Assembly (NCBI GenBank): GCA_018066825.1
Contig: JAGPVU010000082.1
Span: 1 to 8,284 of the forward strand
Reading direction: 5' to 3'
Length of the DNA stretch: 8,284 nucleotides
Source: Cycloclasticus sp.
Lineage (GTDB): Bacteria > Pseudomonadota > Gammaproteobacteria > Methylococcales > Cycloclasticaceae
Part shown: piece by piece, positions 7,187 to 8,284 of the stretch
Layout of the letters: every line of letters begins with the position of its first letter
How positions within the stretch are numbered: position 1 is the stretch's first letter
The notes under the pieces: generated by a model
Told to the model about the DNA's origin: nothing
The model's input: the letters and a program-made list of their open reading frames with translations, nothing else
Database searches by the model: none
Position numbers and translations under genes: made by a program

Positions 7187-7794
7187 GGTGTTAGCTTAGT
7201 TAACAGATCAGCCAAAATACCCCGTGAAAATTCGTCATCAATACGCGTTTGCTGCTCATCAAGAACACGAACCGCAACGCCTGTTTCAACACGCTCCAAA
7301 GCCACTAAATACACTTGAGTCTCTGCTTTCTTCCAAAAAGACAGGGTAGATAACATGCCGCCTTGTTTCGCTGTGGCAATATTTAAATAAATCAGACTGT
7401 TTTCACGGTTTTTATCGCCGACGTCATAGTCTAGCTCTTCTAGTGCCGTCACCGTTTTACGCCACACATTACGCAAACTGTCTTGCACCAATAAATGGCT
7501 ATCAACCCCTTGCTTAACCTGCTCAACAAAAGGCTGCTTATCTACTAGCGGTTGCGTCGTTACATTGGCCTGTCTTTTGGCGACCGGCGTTTGAGCGCCA
7601 CCATCGTATTCATCCTTAGTTTGCCCCTTTGATAACTCAGGCGGCACTTCTAACGGCGGTAATTCATGCGCTTTTTTGTACGCTTCCTTTTGATCAGAAA
7701 ATACTTCGTCAACCGATGGTAAGCTTCCACATGCCACCAAGCCAAGCGACAACAACACGACACACAGTTTTATCATTACAGCTCTTACGCTCAT
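7183..7794 (-). CDS. bamC: Outer-membrane assembly lipoprotein BamC, short form
   Basis: Accessory lipoprotein of the BAM complex, which inserts beta-barrel proteins into the outer membrane. From the ATG at 7794 it has 203 residues: a basic N-terminus, a hydrophobic signal core and lipobox L19-V-A-C22, followed by Gly, fitting Lol-dependent delivery to the outer membrane. The mature N-terminal part is flexible with YKKAHELPPLEVPPEL, the conserved stretch that in E. coli BamC contacts BamD. One folded domain (about 100-203) follows, starting VQDSLRNVWRKTVTALEEL, a helix-grip fold. E. coli BamC has 344 residues and two helix-grip domains, so the second appears absent. An ATG at 7812 overlaps the dapA stop as TAATGA but has no ribosome binding site; 7794 has AAAGG 8 bases upstream. 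The ATG at 7776, preceded by AAGAG, also leaves an intact signal peptide. The stop overlaps the hydrolase start by 4 bases. Position after dapA supports the call. Confidence 0.88.
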   Translation of the reverse strand: MSVRAVMIKLCVVLLSLGLVACGSLPSVDEVFSDQKEAYKKAHELPPLEVPPELSKGQTKDEYDGGAQTPVAKRQANVTTQPLVDKQPFVEQVKQGVDSHLLVQDSLRNVWRKTVTALEELDYDVGDKNRENSLIYLNIATAKQGGMLSTLSFWKKAETQVYLVALERVETGVAVRVLDEQQTRIDDEFSRGILADLLTKLTP

Positions 7795-7802
7795 TAGTTT
7801 TA

Positions 7803-7807
7803 CCTTT
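7803..7807 (-). promoter_or_regulatory. Ribosome binding site supporting the bamC start at 7794
   Basis: AAAGG on the minus strand with an 8-base spacer to the ATG at 7794. It lies in the short gap after the dapA stop. It argues against the longest reading from 7812. A second site, AAGAG before the ATG at 7776, leaves the choice between two starts open; both give the same mature lipoprotein. Confidence 0.45.
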
Positions 7808-7811
7808 ATCA

Positions 7812-8284
7812 TTAATTTAAATTGGCGGCTGCCATTGCTTTTTTCACTCGCTGCTCACAATCTTGTGACAACCAGGTCAATGGCAAACGAATCCCTTTTT
7901 CAATCAGGCCAAGTTCGTGTACGGCCCATTTCACGGGGATGGGGCTAGATTGAACGAACAAATCCCGGTGCAAGGCTTGTAAGCTCGCATCGATTGCGTG
8001 CGCCCCTGTTGCGTCACCTGCTAAGGCTTTTTTACACATTTGGTGTAATTTTTTGGGTGCCACGTTTGCAGTAACCGATATAGAGCCTTTAGCCCCCATC
8101 AGAATCAGTTCGCACGAGGTAGCGTCATCACCCGAATACACGGAAAAATCATCATCACTTAAGTCAATAAGTTGCTGCCCAACCTGCATATCACCCGTCG
8201 CGTCTTTAACACCAATAATATTACGGACGTCTTTTAATTTAGCGACCGTTTCAGGCAACATATTACAGGCTGTCCGGCCCGGCA
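7812..8284 (-). CDS. dapA: 4-hydroxy-tetrahydrodipicolinate synthase, C-terminal part (start beyond window)
   Basis: Condenses pyruvate with aspartate semialdehyde, the first committed step of the diaminopimelate/lysine pathway, in the cytoplasm. The 157 visible residues correspond to about residue 136 to the end of E. coli DapA (292), so the 5' part is lost only to the window edge. A reading that starts at the ATG at 8261 would be false, because the frame is open through the edge and encodes PGRTACNM directly before it. That stretch holds the active-site Arg (E. coli R138). The Schiff-base lysine is in GVKDATG (E. coli K161). YSGDDATS, GSISVTANVAP and SSPIPVKWAVHELGL follow in family order. 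The allosteric lysine-binding residues lie in the missing part. It is the most upstream visible gene of the dapA-bamC-hydrolase-purL unit; the promoter is outside the window. Confidence 0.97.
   Translation of the reverse strand, partial: PGRTACNMLPETVAKLKDVRNIIGVKDATGDMQVGQQLIDLSDDDFSVYSGDDATSCELILMGAKGSISVTANVAPKKLHQMCKKALAGDATGAHAIDASLQALHRDLFVQSSPIPVKWAVHELGLIEKGIRLPLTWLSQDCEQRVKKAMAAANLN

Noticed and set aside
1..8284. Mobile element, prophage, CRISPR array, toxin-antitoxin pair, riboswitch or RNA gene
   Set aside because: No direct-repeat array, transposase, integrase, paired small toxin and antitoxin genes, or tRNA-like sequence was seen. Almost every base belongs to housekeeping-type genes with even composition.

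Overview
The window looks like ordinary chromosomal DNA from a gammaproteobacterium. The evidence is a full-length single-chain PurL of about 1,285 residues, a GreB, a BamC lipoprotein beside dapA, and a YchJ-family SEC-C protein. The dapA-bamC-MBL hydrolase order resembles the Pseudomonas-type arrangement more than E. coli, which as I recall lacks the MBL gene there. Base composition is moderate and looks even throughout. I see no insertion sequence, phage gene, tRNA, rRNA or CRISPR array. I cannot name the genus.

Layout. (1) Positions 1-1258, minus strand: a two-gene unit of a small DUF5519/'Luciferase'-domain protein followed after 2 bases by an AAHS-family (aromatic acid:H+ symporter) MFS transporter. 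The transporter's C-terminal half lies off the left edge. (2) A 42-bp divergent intergenic region. (3) Positions 1301-2528, plus strand: greB, a ychJ-family gene that overlaps the greB end, and a 68-residue membrane-anchored SHOCT protein. (4) Positions 2548-8284, minus strand, in transcription order dapA (only the C-terminal half is inside the window), bamC, a YycJ/WalJ-like metallo-beta-lactamase-fold hydrolase, and purL. Regions 3 and 4 converge with only 19 bases between stop codons. There is no gene-free stretch over 300 bases.

The minus-strand block at the right is very tightly packed. The dapA stop lies 17 bases or fewer before bamC, bamC and the hydrolase overlap by a GTGA, and the hydrolase stop overlaps the preferred purL start by 8 bases. 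This implies one transcript linking lysine/diaminopimelate synthesis, outer-membrane protein assembly, a probable nuclease-like hydrolase and purine synthesis. The most distinctive point is that the purine gene behind dapA-bamC is purL, where purC is the better-known neighbour in E. coli and Pseudomonas. The second is a short BamC with apparently one helix-grip domain instead of two.

I found no convincing undescribed system. The least understood item is the DUF5519 protein and its coupling to the transporter. Several starts were re-chosen from ribosome binding sites or family alignment: purL at 6405, the YchJ homologue at 1788, bamC at 7794 or 7776, and the DUF5519 gene possibly at 1249.
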